The notes under the pieces: model-generated | What the model saw: the letters and a program-made list of their open reading frames with translations, nothing else | Told to the model about the DNA's origin: nothing | The model's database searches: none | Position numbers and translations under genes: made by a program | Shown here: positions 42,031-50,901 of the stretch, piece by piece | Layout of the letters: every line of letters starts with the position of its first letter | Position numbering within the stretch: position 1 is the first letter of the stretch | Source of the DNA: Pseudoneobacillus sp052180215 | GTDB taxonomy: Bacteria > Bacillota > Bacilli > Bacillales > Cytobacillaceae | Length of the DNA: 64,000 bases | Assembly (NCBI RefSeq): GCF_052180215.1 | Contig: NZ_CP197471.1 | Coordinates: 3,930,001 to 3,994,000 of the forward strand | Direction: 5' to 3'

Positions 42031-42756
42031 TTATTCTGTCGTGGCAGGAAGGATTGTTTTAATCATCGCAAAAAGATACTCATCATTTGCGATTTTCTCT
42101 GATTGACGAAAAGTGATTTCAAACAAATCCCCTTGGATCGGCACAATGATTTTCACTATTTTTTCTTGTTCGTTTGACGCTTGGAGAATGACCGCATTTT
42201 GATAAAATTTATCATTTAATCTTGATTTGTCCTCCTTCACACTTCCATAGATTTTCACAAAATCATCTTTTCCCTTATCAACAATTGGTTGCTGATCCTC
42301 TTTCCCGTGATTTTTAATCTCCATCTTTTCTTCATCAGAGTCAGCATTCCAAACAACATCCAGCCCCTTTACAGAGTCCGAATTGGCTCCAAACCCTGGC
42401 AACAAATACAATTGCAAGTTTTGTAGATCACTTTTATACAAAGTACCAGGATATGTCCTTTGTTCCCCATTATCCATATAGATAATATCTTTCGTTTCAG
42501 CTTCATCAGCAGGATTGACATCTTCGTCTTCTTTAGAAGTTGTATTCGTGTTTTCGTTTTCAGTTTGGGTTGATTCTACTTCGTTAGAGTTTATATCGAT
42601 ACTTCCATTTTCACTTTTAATTGGATCTGTTTTATTTGAGTTTGTATTAGTACTTTCATTACCTGGATCAACTTGTTTAGATACATCATTCTCGTTTCCA
42701 CACCCTGCTGTTATAAAAAGCATCATGAGAGTGGCAATGATAAGTTTCCATTTCAT
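42031..42756 (-). CDS. Putative lipoprotein with Asn/Thr/Glu-rich linker, 241 aa
   Basis: The signal peptide ends in lipobox ITAGC (cysteine about residue 19). Residues 22-88 form a low-complexity acidic linker rich in N, T, S and E with repeated TENxN-like pieces. The folded part (about 90-241) resembles GerM-type domains of Bacillus lipoproteins in general pattern (TLYKSDLQNLQLYLLPGF), but I am not sure of the family. AAGAGGTGAG supports the ATG. Function unknown. Confidence 0.75.
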   Translation of the reverse strand: MKWKLIIATLMMLFITAGCGNENDVSKQVDPGNESTNTNSNKTDPIKSENGSIDINSNEVESTQTENENTNTTSKEDEDVNPADEAETKDIIYMDNGEQRTYPGTLYKSDLQNLQLYLLPGFGANSDSVKGLDVVWNADSDEEKMEIKNHGKEDQQPIVDKGKDDFVKIYGSVKEDKSRLNDKFYQNAVILQASNEQEKIVKIIVPIQGDLFEITFRQSEKIANDEYLFAMIKTILPATTE

Positions 42757-42922
42757 TTGTGACTCACCTCTTAATGATATTTAGCAGCGCTCGAACATAC
42801 GCTACTAAACCATTAGTCGAAAGATAACGAAATTGGTATCAATTTTCGGGGAAGTTTTTAGCCCAAATGTGGAAAGATGATTTGTTTTCCTTATACAACA
42901 AGGAGTAAACACCTTATGTGAA

Positions 42923-42953
42923 AATGAAGCACGAGAACCGTCCCCATGCTTCA
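42923..42953. repeat. Degenerate relative of the 48-bp palindrome
   Basis: TGAAGCAcGAGAACCGTCCC followed by CATGCTTCA repeats about two thirds of the palindrome in rearranged form. It probably marks a decayed third copy. Confidence 0.6.
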
Positions 42954-43053
42954 CAATCATTTCATTTGTAAAAAAATTTCCAATTTACTCTTTATAGTTT
43001 GCATAATATCCCATCATAATATGGAATAATATTTCTTGATAGGAGGAGTATCA

Positions 43054-44049
43054 TTGGAACAACCTAAATTACTTACAGCTGCTGAAATTTCAAACCTTTG
43101 GAATACATATATTAATGATGAATTAGCTCTATATGTCCTTTCGTATTTTAATCATAAGGTGAAAGATACGGAAATTAAGACTGTCCTCGAAACTGGTATC
43201 GAAATCGCTAAAAATCATATAGATAAAATCAAAAATATTTTTGAAAAAGAAAATATGGCTATTCCACAGGGATTTGGTGAAGAAGATGTGGTCATGGATG
43301 CACCAGCGTTATTTGCAGATACTTTTTATTTAGACTATATCAAGCAGGTTTGTCGAACTGGATTAACCGCCCATGGCCTTGGCCTTACACTTGCCGTAAG
43401 GGATGATGTTAGAAAGTTATACGAAGAAAACGTTCATGAAGCCATCCAGTTAGATAACCTTGTAACCAATACATTGTTAAAGAAAGGTTTGTATATACGA
43501 GCGCCTCATATTGAAAAATTAAAAGAAGTAGACTTTGTAGACGATAAAAAATTCTTAGGGACACTCTTTGGAAAACAACGTCCGTTATTAGCTTTGGAAG
43601 TCACCCATTTATATGGGAATATGCAAGCTAATTCATTACGTAAGGCACTTACAATTGCGTTCAGCCAGGTGGCAAAGTCTAAGGAAATTCGTCAATATAT
43701 GGTTCGCGGCCGAGATATTGCCAGTAAACATCTGGATCTATTACAGAACATTTTAGATGAAAGTCACTTAAAAGCCCCATTGACTTGGAACGACACGGTA
43801 ACAGATTCAACGGTAGCTCCTTTTTCAGATAAATTAATGATGTTTCATATTGGAGCCGTTACGGCGATTGCTATTGCTGATTATGGTGCCGCCATTTCAA
43901 CCAGTTTGAGAATGGATGAAACGGTATCTTATTCTCGTCTCGCTTCAGAACTTTTATTATATGCAAAAGATGGTGCAGACTTGATGATTGAAAACGGATG
44001 GATGGAAAGACCTCCACAAGCAAGCGACCGGGATAAGTTAAGTGAATAA
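43054..44049 (+). CDS. DUF3231 family protein (two tandem DUF3231 domains), 331 aa
   Basis: A helical protein made of two similar halves (about 10-165 and 175-325), each with the DUF3231 pattern LTAAEISNLWNTYINDELAL or the matching VTHLYGNMQANSL. The fold resembles ferritin-like four-helix bundles. The family is common in spore formers and of unknown role. AGGAGGA at 43041-43047 is six bases before the TTG at 43054, which is preferred over the TTG at 43036. A terminator follows. Confidence 0.85.
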   Translation: MEQPKLLTAAEISNLWNTYINDELALYVLSYFNHKVKDTEIKTVLETGIEIAKNHIDKIKNIFEKENMAIPQGFGEEDVVMDAPALFADTFYLDYIKQVCRTGLTAHGLGLTLAVRDDVRKLYEENVHEAIQLDNLVTNTLLKKGLYIRAPHIEKLKEVDFVDDKKFLGTLFGKQRPLLALEVTHLYGNMQANSLRKALTIAFSQVAKSKEIRQYMVRGRDIASKHLDLLQNILDESHLKAPLTWNDTVTDSTVAPFSDKLMMFHIGAVTAIAIADYGAAISTSLRMDETVSYSRLASELLLYAKDGADLMIENGWMERPPQASDRDKLSE

Positions 44050-44060
44050 GGACAGTTTTT

Positions 44061-44095
44061 AAGGTGCATAAGCTGGTGGCGTGCACCTTTTTGTT
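44061..44095 (+). terminator. Terminator after the DUF3231 gene
   Basis: AAGGTGCA pairs with TGCACCTT, then TTTGTTTG. Confidence 0.8.
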
Positions 44096-44098
44096 TGC

Positions 44099-44776
44099 CT
44101 AAATGTCAATGGATAACCAATCCCGCATTCCCATTTTCCCCTTTTCCGTAACCGATAATGCTCGTGTCTTTGGCTGGCGAGCAACCCACCCTAAGTCTAT
44201 GAACCTTTCAAGGATGGCAAGTCCCAGTGAACCCGCGATATGATGACGTCTTTCACTCCAATCTAAACATTTATGGCAAAAAGACCGTCTCTTCTTCTTT
44301 ATTTCTTTTAGGTTTACACTAAACTTTTCTAAAAATTTTTCTCCTTTAGTAGTGAGTGAAAATTCACGATCCAGATAGCCCTTTTGGATGAAGGCATCTG
44401 CTATTTGAACACCAACGAAACCCGCAATATGGTCATAGCAGGTTCTTGCATATCTTACTGCCGCATCCTCCCTAGACTGTCTGAGGGATTTAATTTTTGC
44501 TGGTGGAGAAAGAGTTAATAAGGTTTCCATTGCTTTCGCAACCTCTTGATTCTCGATCCCGAAGTATCGGTGTCTCCCTTGTTTTTCAGCGACAATGATA
44601 TTCTGCTCCATTAGCTTACTAAGATGGTAGCTGGTGGTTTGTGGTTTAACCCCTATTAACATAGATAACTCACTCGCCGTATGAAATCTTCCGTCTAGGA
44701 GAACCGTTAAAATAGCCGCCCTGGACGGGTCACCAATTAATAAAGCCGTATTTGCCACCTGTTGACCGATGCTCAT
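44099..44776 (-). CDS. ArsR-like winged-helix transcription regulator, 225 aa
   Basis: The N-terminal ArsR-type winged helix (LIGDPSRAAILTVLLDGRFH, then TASELSMLIGVKPQTTSYHL) is followed by a 120-residue C-terminal domain with FCHKCLDWSERRHH, which contains a possible metal or redox site. AAGGAGG nine bases upstream fixes the ATG. It is divergent from the flavin reductase-like gene 98 bp away, so it probably controls that gene and itself. Confidence 0.85.
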   Translation of the reverse strand: MSIGQQVANTALLIGDPSRAAILTVLLDGRFHTASELSMLIGVKPQTTSYHLSKLMEQNIIVAEKQGRHRYFGIENQEVAKAMETLLTLSPPAKIKSLRQSREDAAVRYARTCYDHIAGFVGVQIADAFIQKGYLDREFSLTTKGEKFLEKFSVNLKEIKKKRRSFCHKCLDWSERRHHIAGSLGLAILERFIDLGWVARQPKTRALSVTEKGKMGMRDWLSIDI

Positions 44777-44874
44777 TTTATATGCCTCCTTTATTTGTAA
44801 TCCATACTTCGATGATAGTGGAAATGTTTATATTTTACAATAAAGTTAGAAAACGGCTAAAGGAGAGTATTTAA

Positions 44875-45465
44875 ATGTTAATCCAACCAAAAATTCTGTA
44901 CTACGGTACACCTGTTATTTTACTTACTACCCTAAATGAGGATGGCAGTACGAATATCAGTCCACTGTCTTCCTCGTGGAGTTTAGGCGATGTTTTAGTT
45001 TTAGGAATCGGTCTTGGCGGCAAAGCGATGGAGAATTTGGAACGGCACCCGGAATGTGTCATCAATATTCCGGATTCCTCTTTATGGGAAAATGTAGAAA
45101 GGTTAGCTTCCTTTACAGGTAAGGAAGAGGTGCCTGATTATAAAAAGCAACTAGGATTTACGTTTACGAAGGATAAATATGCGGCAGGCCAGCTGACACC
45201 TGTAGATTCTCTGGAGGTCGCGCCTTGCAGGATCGAGGAATGTCCGATACAAATTGAAGCGCGCGTGCAACATATTCGAATTCCTGATTATTCACCTTTT
45301 TTTGGAATCGTTGAGGTTCAATCGGTTCTTGTTCATGCGCATGAGGAGATCGTTTTGAACGAAAATCACATAAATCCGCAAAAATGGAGCCCACTCATCT
45401 ATAATTTCCGTCATTATTTTGGTCTGGGACCTGAATTAGGGAAAACATTTCGGTCTGAAACGTAA
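44875..45465 (+). CDS. Flavin reductase-like protein (FMN-binding split barrel), 196 aa
   Basis: Resembles the flavin reductase/DIM6-NTAB family: an FMN-binding split barrel with the N-terminal NEDGSTNISPLSSSWSLG loop and HPECVINIPDSSLW. Such proteins reduce FMN for a monooxygenase or act directly on small molecules. AAGGAG lies before the ATG. Divergent from an ArsR-like regulator; a terminator follows. The substrate is not predictable. Confidence 0.85.
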   Translation: MLIQPKILYYGTPVILLTTLNEDGSTNISPLSSSWSLGDVLVLGIGLGGKAMENLERHPECVINIPDSSLWENVERLASFTGKEEVPDYKKQLGFTFTKDKYAAGQLTPVDSLEVAPCRIEECPIQIEARVQHIRIPDYSPFFGIVEVQSVLVHAHEEIVLNENHINPQKWSPLIYNFRHYFGLGPELGKTFRSET

Positions 45466-45491
45466 AAAAGGCAGGATTTCCTGCCTTTTTT
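45465..45491 (+). terminator. Terminator after the flavin reductase-like gene
   Basis: AAAAAAGGCAGG pairs with CCTGCCTTTTTT around ATTT, and the stem begins at the stop codon. Confidence 0.9.
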
Positions 45492-45530
45492 GCTTCCAAA
45501 AAGAGGTAGCTTTGGTTTATACACTTAAGA

Positions 45531-45602
45531 TATCTGACTAATTTCGTTATATATCTGACTGTTTCTAGAATATATCTGACCTTTTTAACAATATATCTGA
45601 CT
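45531..45602. repeat. Array of four TATCTGAC motifs, exactly 21 bp apart
   Basis: Motif starts at 45531, 45552, 45573 and 45594. The spacers are AT-rich and differ from each other. It sits between convergent genes. Confidence 0.9.
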
Positions 45603-45686
45603 AAAATGAAGATATTACTAACTTTGTCACAAATTACACCCTATATTCTTCCAAAAATTCATTCAGGACTACACACGCGATTGAGT

Positions 45687-45778
45687 TATCCGACTTTTTG
45701 AGCCGTGTTTCCGACTTTGTCACCGAGTTATCCGACTTTTTTGGAGAGATATCCGTCTAAAACCGGATTGTTTCCGAC
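45687..45778. repeat. Array of five TATCCGAC/TTTCCGAC motifs, exactly 21 bp apart
   Basis: Motif starts at 45687 (TATCCGAC), 45708 (TTTCCGAC), 45729 (TATCCGAC), 45750 (TATCCGTC) and 45771 (TTTCCGAC). It follows the TATCTGAC array after an 85-bp gap; the two are not in register with one another (93 bp between last and first motif). Confidence 0.9.
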
Positions 45779-45809
45779 TTTGTCACATTTACCACCTATT
45801 TTTGAAGCA

Positions 45810-46064
45810 CTACCCCCGTGGAAGTGACTTGTTATTAAAAAAGACCTGTATTAACTTTCTCCCTATTCCTGCGATCATAATAATAATGGCTGCGATGAGG
45901 AGGATATTGTAGCTATGAGTAATTAAGATGATAATGAATAGTCCAATTGGTAAAAGTAAATAGACAATGTATTTTGTTCTAGGAGAAGCTTTTACTACAG
46001 TAAAAGGAAGTACTAATATCCCTACAATTAAAATAAAGATAATGATTTGTAAAAGAGTAAACAA
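45810..46064 (-). CDS. Small hypothetical membrane protein, 84 aa
   Basis: Nearly all hydrophobic: three likely membrane helices (about 3-24, 33-48 and 50-70) and a basic tail. No family recognised. The start is TTG and the ribosome site (AAGGGA, about 11 bases upstream) is weak, so the exact start is uncertain. Function unknown. Confidence 0.55.
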   Translation of the reverse strand: MFTLLQIIIFILIVGILVLPFTVVKASPRTKYIVYLLLPIGLFIIILITHSYNILLIAAIIIMIAGIGRKLIQVFFNNKSLPRG

Positions 46065-46120
46065 CCTACCACTTCCCTTCTAGAACTTATTCTTCCCAAA
46101 ACTTAACTAGTATATAATCA

Positions 46121-46157
46121 AAAAGGGAAGCCACTCAATAAGGCTTCCCTTTTTTTG
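46121..46157. terminator. Bidirectional terminator left of the small lipoprotein gene
   Basis: AAAAGGGAAGCC pairs with AGGCTTCCCTTTT. T runs occur on both strands. It is the first terminator met by transcripts of the permease pair at 46335-48253. Confidence 0.8.
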
Positions 46158-46208
46158 TAACCTACCCTCAAATTCACACGTCTAATGTTAAAAAAGGAGG
46201 TCATGTAT

Positions 46209-46331
46209 ATGAAGTTCTTATTCTCCATGATGGCAATCGTATTACTTTTAAGTGGTTGCTCGGAGCTGCCACATTACAAAAAATGTGCATGCGGTGATAC
46301 GGTTGAACCGCAAAGTCCCGAGAATGCTTAA
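46209..46331 (+). CDS. Very small lipoprotein, 40 aa
   Basis: MKFLFSMMAIVLLLSGC is a complete lipoprotein signal with lipobox LSGC (cysteine at 17), followed by only 23 residues including a C-A-C pair. AAGGAGG (46194-46200) lies eight bases before the ATG. Its stop is 3 bp from the stop of the convergent permease gene. No function known; similar tiny lipoproteins are common in Bacillus. Confidence 0.7.
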   Translation: MKFLFSMMAIVLLLSGCSELPHYKKCACGDTVEPQSPENA

Positions 46332-46334
46332 AGC

Positions 46335-47315
46335 TTATGCCCCCATCATTTCATTTTTTCCAGATTGATTTTTCGAAAACAATCGAAAAATCCCAACTTT
46401 TTCTTTGCTGACCATTCCTAGGTGCCTCGTTTGAAAATAGGCCCTCAAGCCCTCACCTAAAAGATTAAAGGTCATTAGTGTATAGGTAATTAAGCCGGCT
46501 GCATAAAACGGAATCCAAGGGGCATCGCGTATGTCATCTAAAATATTGGAAAGATGAGCTGACCAGATCAGAGAGGTATTCCTAATTTCGTAATACGCAT
46601 GACCTGGGATCCCTCCTTCAATCTGAACAAATTCCTGAGAAACAAAAATAGAAAAAATTCCAAGCTGACCGATGAGAAAGAGAATTTTCCCAAAATGCAA
46701 CACAAAGGTTAAGATGATTTGTGGCATCAGTTCCGGTAAATAATAGCGTTTGAACATGCCAAAACCTGAGTTCCCCGAAACAATACCAGAATGAACAACC
46801 GGTGATTGATTATAAATGTCAATTTGCTGTTTAAAAATATCAGCAATTTTCCCAATCTCTAAAATCGCAATAATAACGACAAAATAGATAGAACGGTGAC
46901 TCGAAAACATAAAGAGCGGAATATTGGTAATGAGAATAATAACAAACAAATTAGGAACACGTGAAAATAAATAGTTCCAAGCTACCAATACTTGATACAC
47001 GATTCTACTTTTCGTTGCCCCTACCCCAAACGGAACAGCCAGCAGGAAACAAAAACAAGTAATAATCAAAATCGTAACCATCGTCTCTTTCGCCCCAATA
47101 ATAAGGACGCTTACATAATCTCTTCCCTTACGATCCGAACCTAATAAAAAATCATCAGATGGCGGAAAGGGCGGTGCCAAAATCTCCTTTTGATTTTTCA
47201 AAAAGGGAATTCCCTCCAAGTCATGATCGACAAATGGTAGATACGGACCAACGATTGTGATAAATAGTAAACTCAAGAACATCGTCATACCAATGATTAA
47301 TGTTTTATTTCGCAT
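46335..47315 (-). CDS. OppC/DppC-like ABC permease, 326 aa
   Basis: Binding-protein-dependent permease with the OppC hallmark FLLGSDRKGRDYVSVLIIGAK in its N-terminal third and about six helices. The EAA loop (SGFGMFKRYYLPELMPQI) is less conserved than in the opp cluster at 27 kb. It follows its partner permease by 2 bp. No ATPase or binding protein is encoded next to them, so the pair must borrow these from elsewhere. Confidence 0.85.
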   Translation of the reverse strand: MRNKTLIIGMTMFLSLLFITIVGPYLPFVDHDLEGIPFLKNQKEILAPPFPPSDDFLLGSDRKGRDYVSVLIIGAKETMVTILIITCFCFLLAVPFGVGATKSRIVYQVLVAWNYLFSRVPNLFVIILITNIPLFMFSSHRSIYFVVIIAILEIGKIADIFKQQIDIYNQSPVVHSGIVSGNSGFGMFKRYYLPELMPQIILTFVLHFGKILFLIGQLGIFSIFVSQEFVQIEGGIPGHAYYEIRNTSLIWSAHLSNILDDIRDAPWIPFYAAGLITYTLMTFNLLGEGLRAYFQTRHLGMVSKEKVGIFRLFSKNQSGKNEMMGA

Positions 47316-47317
47316 CG

Positions 47318-48253
47318 TTATTCTCCCCTCTTCATAGGGATGAGAAAATAGTTAAGAAGTTGATGAATCCATAAGCTGACAAGGATTAAAGACATAAATC
47401 CAAATGAAAAGCCTATAATGGTCGGGATTTCGACGGGAAAATGAGAGCCGGCCGAATAAATCGTTTTAATTTGAAGGGCATCCATCAATCTTTTTCCTGC
47501 CCCCCGATAGAACGTTAAGTACTCTACAATGATTGAGCTTGATATAATCGTGAGCATCACGGTTAAAAACTGACTTAATATTTTGGGCCAACAATTTTTT
47601 AAAATATGTACATACAAAATAACCCGGCTCGAGATCCCTTTTGCATGAGCCGTTCGAATGTAATCTCTCCCCTCTTGCTCTGCAATCGCAGATGAGGTAA
47701 TCCGGGCAATATAAGATAAAGGGTACAGAGATAGGAAAAAGATCGGTAGCAGGACATTATACCATTTGTCATACCCATAAAGGTCGATATATGGAAAGCC
47801 TTGTCTGATCAGATACAAAATCCCCAATTGTACCGTAATAATGAAAAAGAATTCTGGAATGGATTGCATAAACCAGGTTGATCCATTTCCGATAAAATTT
47901 TTTATCCCACGGGAATGTTGATAATCATAAATCCCTTTCAAAACCCCCAAAAGGTAGGAAAGAAATAAGGCTGGAAAAATGATCGAAAGAGATCTCTTCA
48001 TATAATGGACGAGCTCTTGTTCAACAGGGACTTCAATTTTTGAGATGCCAAAACTCTTCGTTTCCCAAACTTGAGTCGCATAGTTTTTTATATTATTTTC
48101 ATACGAATCCCACGAAAAAGTAAATGTCGCTGCATCCGTACTCCCCACTCTTTTATAACTGACCTCTCTTGGAATGAGGACAATAGCGATTAAAATCAAT
48201 GTGACGAGTAGCCAGATGATAAAACTTCCGACTAGATTTAGTAGAATCTTCAT
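47318..48253 (-). CDS. OppB/DppB-like ABC permease, 311 aa
   Basis: Partner channel protein: a first helix at about 8-28, an extracellular stretch (about 30-80) and five more helices. The EAA loop reads EGRDYIRTAHAKGISSRVIL then YVHILKNCWPKI. GGAGG nine bases upstream supports the ATG. Co-transcribed with the OppC-like gene. Divergent from the POT peptide transporter gene; the 377-bp AT-rich gap between them shows only the promoter listed below. Confidence 0.85.
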   Translation of the reverse strand: MKILLNLVGSFIIWLLVTLILIAIVLIPREVSYKRVGSTDAATFTFSWDSYENNIKNYATQVWETKSFGISKIEVPVEQELVHYMKRSLSIIFPALFLSYLLGVLKGIYDYQHSRGIKNFIGNGSTWFMQSIPEFFFIITVQLGILYLIRQGFPYIDLYGYDKWYNVLLPIFFLSLYPLSYIARITSSAIAEQEGRDYIRTAHAKGISSRVILYVHILKNCWPKILSQFLTVMLTIISSSIIVEYLTFYRGAGKRLMDALQIKTIYSAGSHFPVEIPTIIGFSFGFMSLILVSLWIHQLLNYFLIPMKRGE

Positions 48254-48574
48254 TTCTAGTAACCTCCGAGTCTCTCTTTTGTTAATGGAGTAAAGTCCTA
48301 ATCGATATATAATAGACTTATTTGCTTACTAAAAGGTTACACTATTCCCAATTTTCTTACAAAAGTTATTTTACTATTTTTTTAAAAAATATCTTTGTCA
48401 TTTCTTATGGTAATTCCTAGAATAACTTTTATAAAATTATTCCAAAAACATTATGATATATAGGTAAAAAAGTTTAGATTAGCCTCTTTTCTGCTAATAT
48501 TTCTACACGAATAGACCTATACAAAATAACCAATAATACTACCACGGAACTATAAGTTATTCTACAAAAATATT

Positions 48575-48603
48575 TTGACAATATTCGACTTTCTTATTAT
48601 TAT
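48575..48603 (+). promoter_or_regulatory. Sigma-A-type promoter of the POT transporter gene
   Basis: TTGACA (48575-48580), a 17-bp spacer and TATTAT (48598-48603), 28 bp before the ATG. Close to consensus. Confidence 0.7.
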
Positions 48604-48630
48604 AGTAGAAGAATAAAAGGAGGTTGTCTG

Positions 48631-50124
48631 ATGACTGACTTAAATAAACAGAAAATTGTAGAAAGTGTCCCTCAAAAAGGATTCTTTGGACATCCAAAGG
48701 GATTATTTACTCTTTTCTTCACTGAATTTTGGGAGCGTTTCTCTTACTATGGAATGAGAGCAATCCTTGTATTCTACATGTATTATAAGGTTAAAGATGG
48801 CGGATTAGGCATCGATGAAACGTTAGCTCTTTCCATCATGTCTATTTACGGATCATTGGTTTATATGTCCGGTATTATTGGTGGTTGGTTAGCGGACCGT
48901 ATTTTCGGGACATCCAAAGCCGTGTTCTACGGTGGTATCTTAATCATGCTTGGTCATATTGCGTTGGCAATTCCCGGAAGCGTTTCCATGTTCTTCATTT
49001 CCATGGTTCTGATCGTTCTCGGAACCGGGTTATTGAAACCTAACGTTTCGACTATAGTAGGTGAAATGTACAGCGAAGAAGATAATCGTCGTGACGCAGG
49101 ATTTACGATTTTCTACATGGGTATCAACTTAGGCGGATTCTTAGCACCATTAATTGTTGGTTCTATTTCGGACAACTATAATTTCCATTATGGATTTGCT
49201 ATTGCGGCTATCGGTATGTTCTTAGGACTTGTGATGTTCGTTTTAACAAAGAAAAAGAACTTAGGTCTAGCTGGAGCGACCGTTCCAAATCCATTATCAC
49301 CATCTGAAAAGAAAAAAACCTTCACTTGGATAGGTTTAGGAATTGCAGCAGTAGCCATTCTATGTGCTGTTCTAATTCCAGCAGGGCTATTAACATTTGC
49401 TAGCTTTATTAACATTGTTACCATTCTTGCTCTTGTCATTCCGACTATGTATTTTATCGTGATGTATCGCAGTCCGAAAACAACGGCTGTGGAACGTTCA
49501 CGTATTATCGCTTATATTCCATTATTTATTGCATCAGTGATGTTCTGGGCGATTCAAGAGCAAGGTTCAACCATTCTTGCAAGCTACGCGGACAAGCGTA
49601 CACAATTAGACTTTGCTGGTCTTCATATTTCACCAGCTTGGTTCCAATCCTTAAACCCATTATTCATTATCATCTTTGCTCCAATTTTTGCATGGGTGTG
49701 GGTAAAATTAGGAAAACGTCAGCCGACGATTCCACAAAAGTTCTCATTATCTTTATTATTCTCAGGGGTTTCCTTCCTAGTGATTCTATTACCAGGGTAC
49801 CTTGGTGGAACAGATTCATTGGTAAACCCATTATGGTTAGTTCTTAGTTATTTAATTTGTGTATTTGGTGAGTTGTTATTATCACCTGTTGGTCTATCAG
49901 CTACAACAAAATTAGCACCAGCAGCATTCTCTGCACAAACAATGAGCTTATGGTTCTTATCAAGTGCAGCAGCACAAGCACTGAACGCACAAGTCGTGAA
50001 ATTCTACACACCAGAAACCGAAACAGCCTACTTCGGTATCATTGGTGGAGCATCCATCGTATTAGGGATTATTTTATTGGCCTTATCTCCAAAAATTCAA
50101 TCCTATATGAAAGGGATTCGCTAA
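48631..50124 (+). CDS. Proton-dependent di/tripeptide transporter, POT/PTR2 family (DtpT-like), 497 aa
   Basis: Secondary transporter importing di- and tripeptides with protons. It has 12-14 membrane helices; the POT signatures are FTEFWERFSYYGMRAIL (helix 1, with the ExxERFxYY motif), the loop GGWLADRIFG and FTIFYMGINLGGF. AAAGGAGG precedes the ATG. With the M3 peptidase, the Opp operons and the M20 enzyme it fits an organism that feeds on peptides. Confidence 0.93.
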   Translation: MTDLNKQKIVESVPQKGFFGHPKGLFTLFFTEFWERFSYYGMRAILVFYMYYKVKDGGLGIDETLALSIMSIYGSLVYMSGIIGGWLADRIFGTSKAVFYGGILIMLGHIALAIPGSVSMFFISMVLIVLGTGLLKPNVSTIVGEMYSEEDNRRDAGFTIFYMGINLGGFLAPLIVGSISDNYNFHYGFAIAAIGMFLGLVMFVLTKKKNLGLAGATVPNPLSPSEKKKTFTWIGLGIAAVAILCAVLIPAGLLTFASFINIVTILALVIPTMYFIVMYRSPKTTAVERSRIIAYIPLFIASVMFWAIQEQGSTILASYADKRTQLDFAGLHISPAWFQSLNPLFIIIFAPIFAWVWVKLGKRQPTIPQKFSLSLLFSGVSFLVILLPGYLGGTDSLVNPLWLVLSYLICVFGELLLSPVGLSATTKLAPAAFSAQTMSLWFLSSAAAQALNAQVVKFYTPETETAYFGIIGGASIVLGIILLALSPKIQSYMKGIR

Positions 50125-50203
50125 TATATGGCGCTCTAGACCCGTATGTTTATGGTGTTGAAAATGATAATTCGCACTTGAAATAACAACTTAAATCCAA
50201 ATT

Positions 50204-50246
50204 AAAAGAGCCGTCGATTTCATGTTGGAAATCACGGCTCTTTTTT
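50204..50246 (+). terminator. Terminator after the POT transporter gene
   Basis: AGAGCCGTcGATTTC pairs with GAAATCaCGGCTCT and is followed by six T residues. Confidence 0.9.
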
Positions 50247-50320
50247 GGGGCTAGAAAAAGAGATGTCTATTATCTAAATATAGATGGTAGGTCGGATAAA
50301 TGTTTTCTCTTATATTTATC

Positions 50321-50386
50321 GGACACAGGGTACGCTATTTTGGTCAACGAAAAAAGAGCCTTCGATATTCGAAGGCTTCCTTTTTA
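50321..50386. repeat. Single palindrome-repeat unit and an extra hairpin in a gene-free gap
   Basis: GGACACAGGGTACGCTATT (50321-50339) is one unit of the 19-bp family seen at 18 and 35 kb. Just after it, GCCTTCGA and TCGAAGGC (50358-50376) form a hairpin with A and T runs, terminator-like but without a gene. The rest of 50247-50553 shows nothing recognisable. Confidence 0.6.
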
Positions 50387-50553
50387 TCTGTATGTATCCA
50401 TACTATCGATAGCTTTATCTTTGGTTAAATTATTTATGCTAATTTTATTTTCTAACCATAAATTTTCTAAATATAATGGATTAGGCATTCATCTAGACCC
50501 TTCTTAGAATCAGAGAATAGTATAGGAAAAATAACTAAAAAGGAGATTTCTGT

Positions 50554-50754
50554 ATGCACTTTTATGTACCATCCCTTTATTTTTATCCTATAGAACCCAA
50601 GCAAAGTCAAAGAAATATCATTTATAAAGATAGAGCTTCAACTTCAGATCAAGTGAGTAGAATCCTTTTGAATTTGGACCAAATTCAAAAAAAAATATAT
50701 TTCATCGAAAAGAAGGTAAGTGAACTTGAACAGCAGCACAAAAGATTCATGTAA
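50554..50754 (+). CDS. Small hypothetical protein, 66 aa
   Basis: A Tyr/Pro-rich start (MHFYVPSLYFYPIEPKQSQ) is followed by a predicted coiled coil (about 30-64, with heptad-like LLNLDQIQKKIYFIEKKVSE). AAGGAG lies upstream of the ATG at good distance. The Tyr/Pro-rich start is reminiscent of spore coat-associated proteins, but I recognise no family. Confidence 0.55.
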   Translation: MHFYVPSLYFYPIEPKQSQRNIIYKDRASTSDQVSRILLNLDQIQKKIYFIEKKVSELEQQHKRFM

Positions 50755-50901
50755 AGCATTCCAAATATTTACCAACCCCCCCTTAAAATAAATAAAAGCT
50801 GAAAGCGTCTAAAACTTTCAGCTAAAGTACTGGGCTACAAATGTAGTTTTGCAGTCTTAGCACTTACTCCTTTAATACATGCAGATAGTTCTGCCCCTTT
50901 T

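Noticed and set aside
48254..48574. CodY box (AATTTTCTTACAAAA near 48349)
   Set aside because: Too many mismatches to the CodY consensus in very AT-rich DNA.
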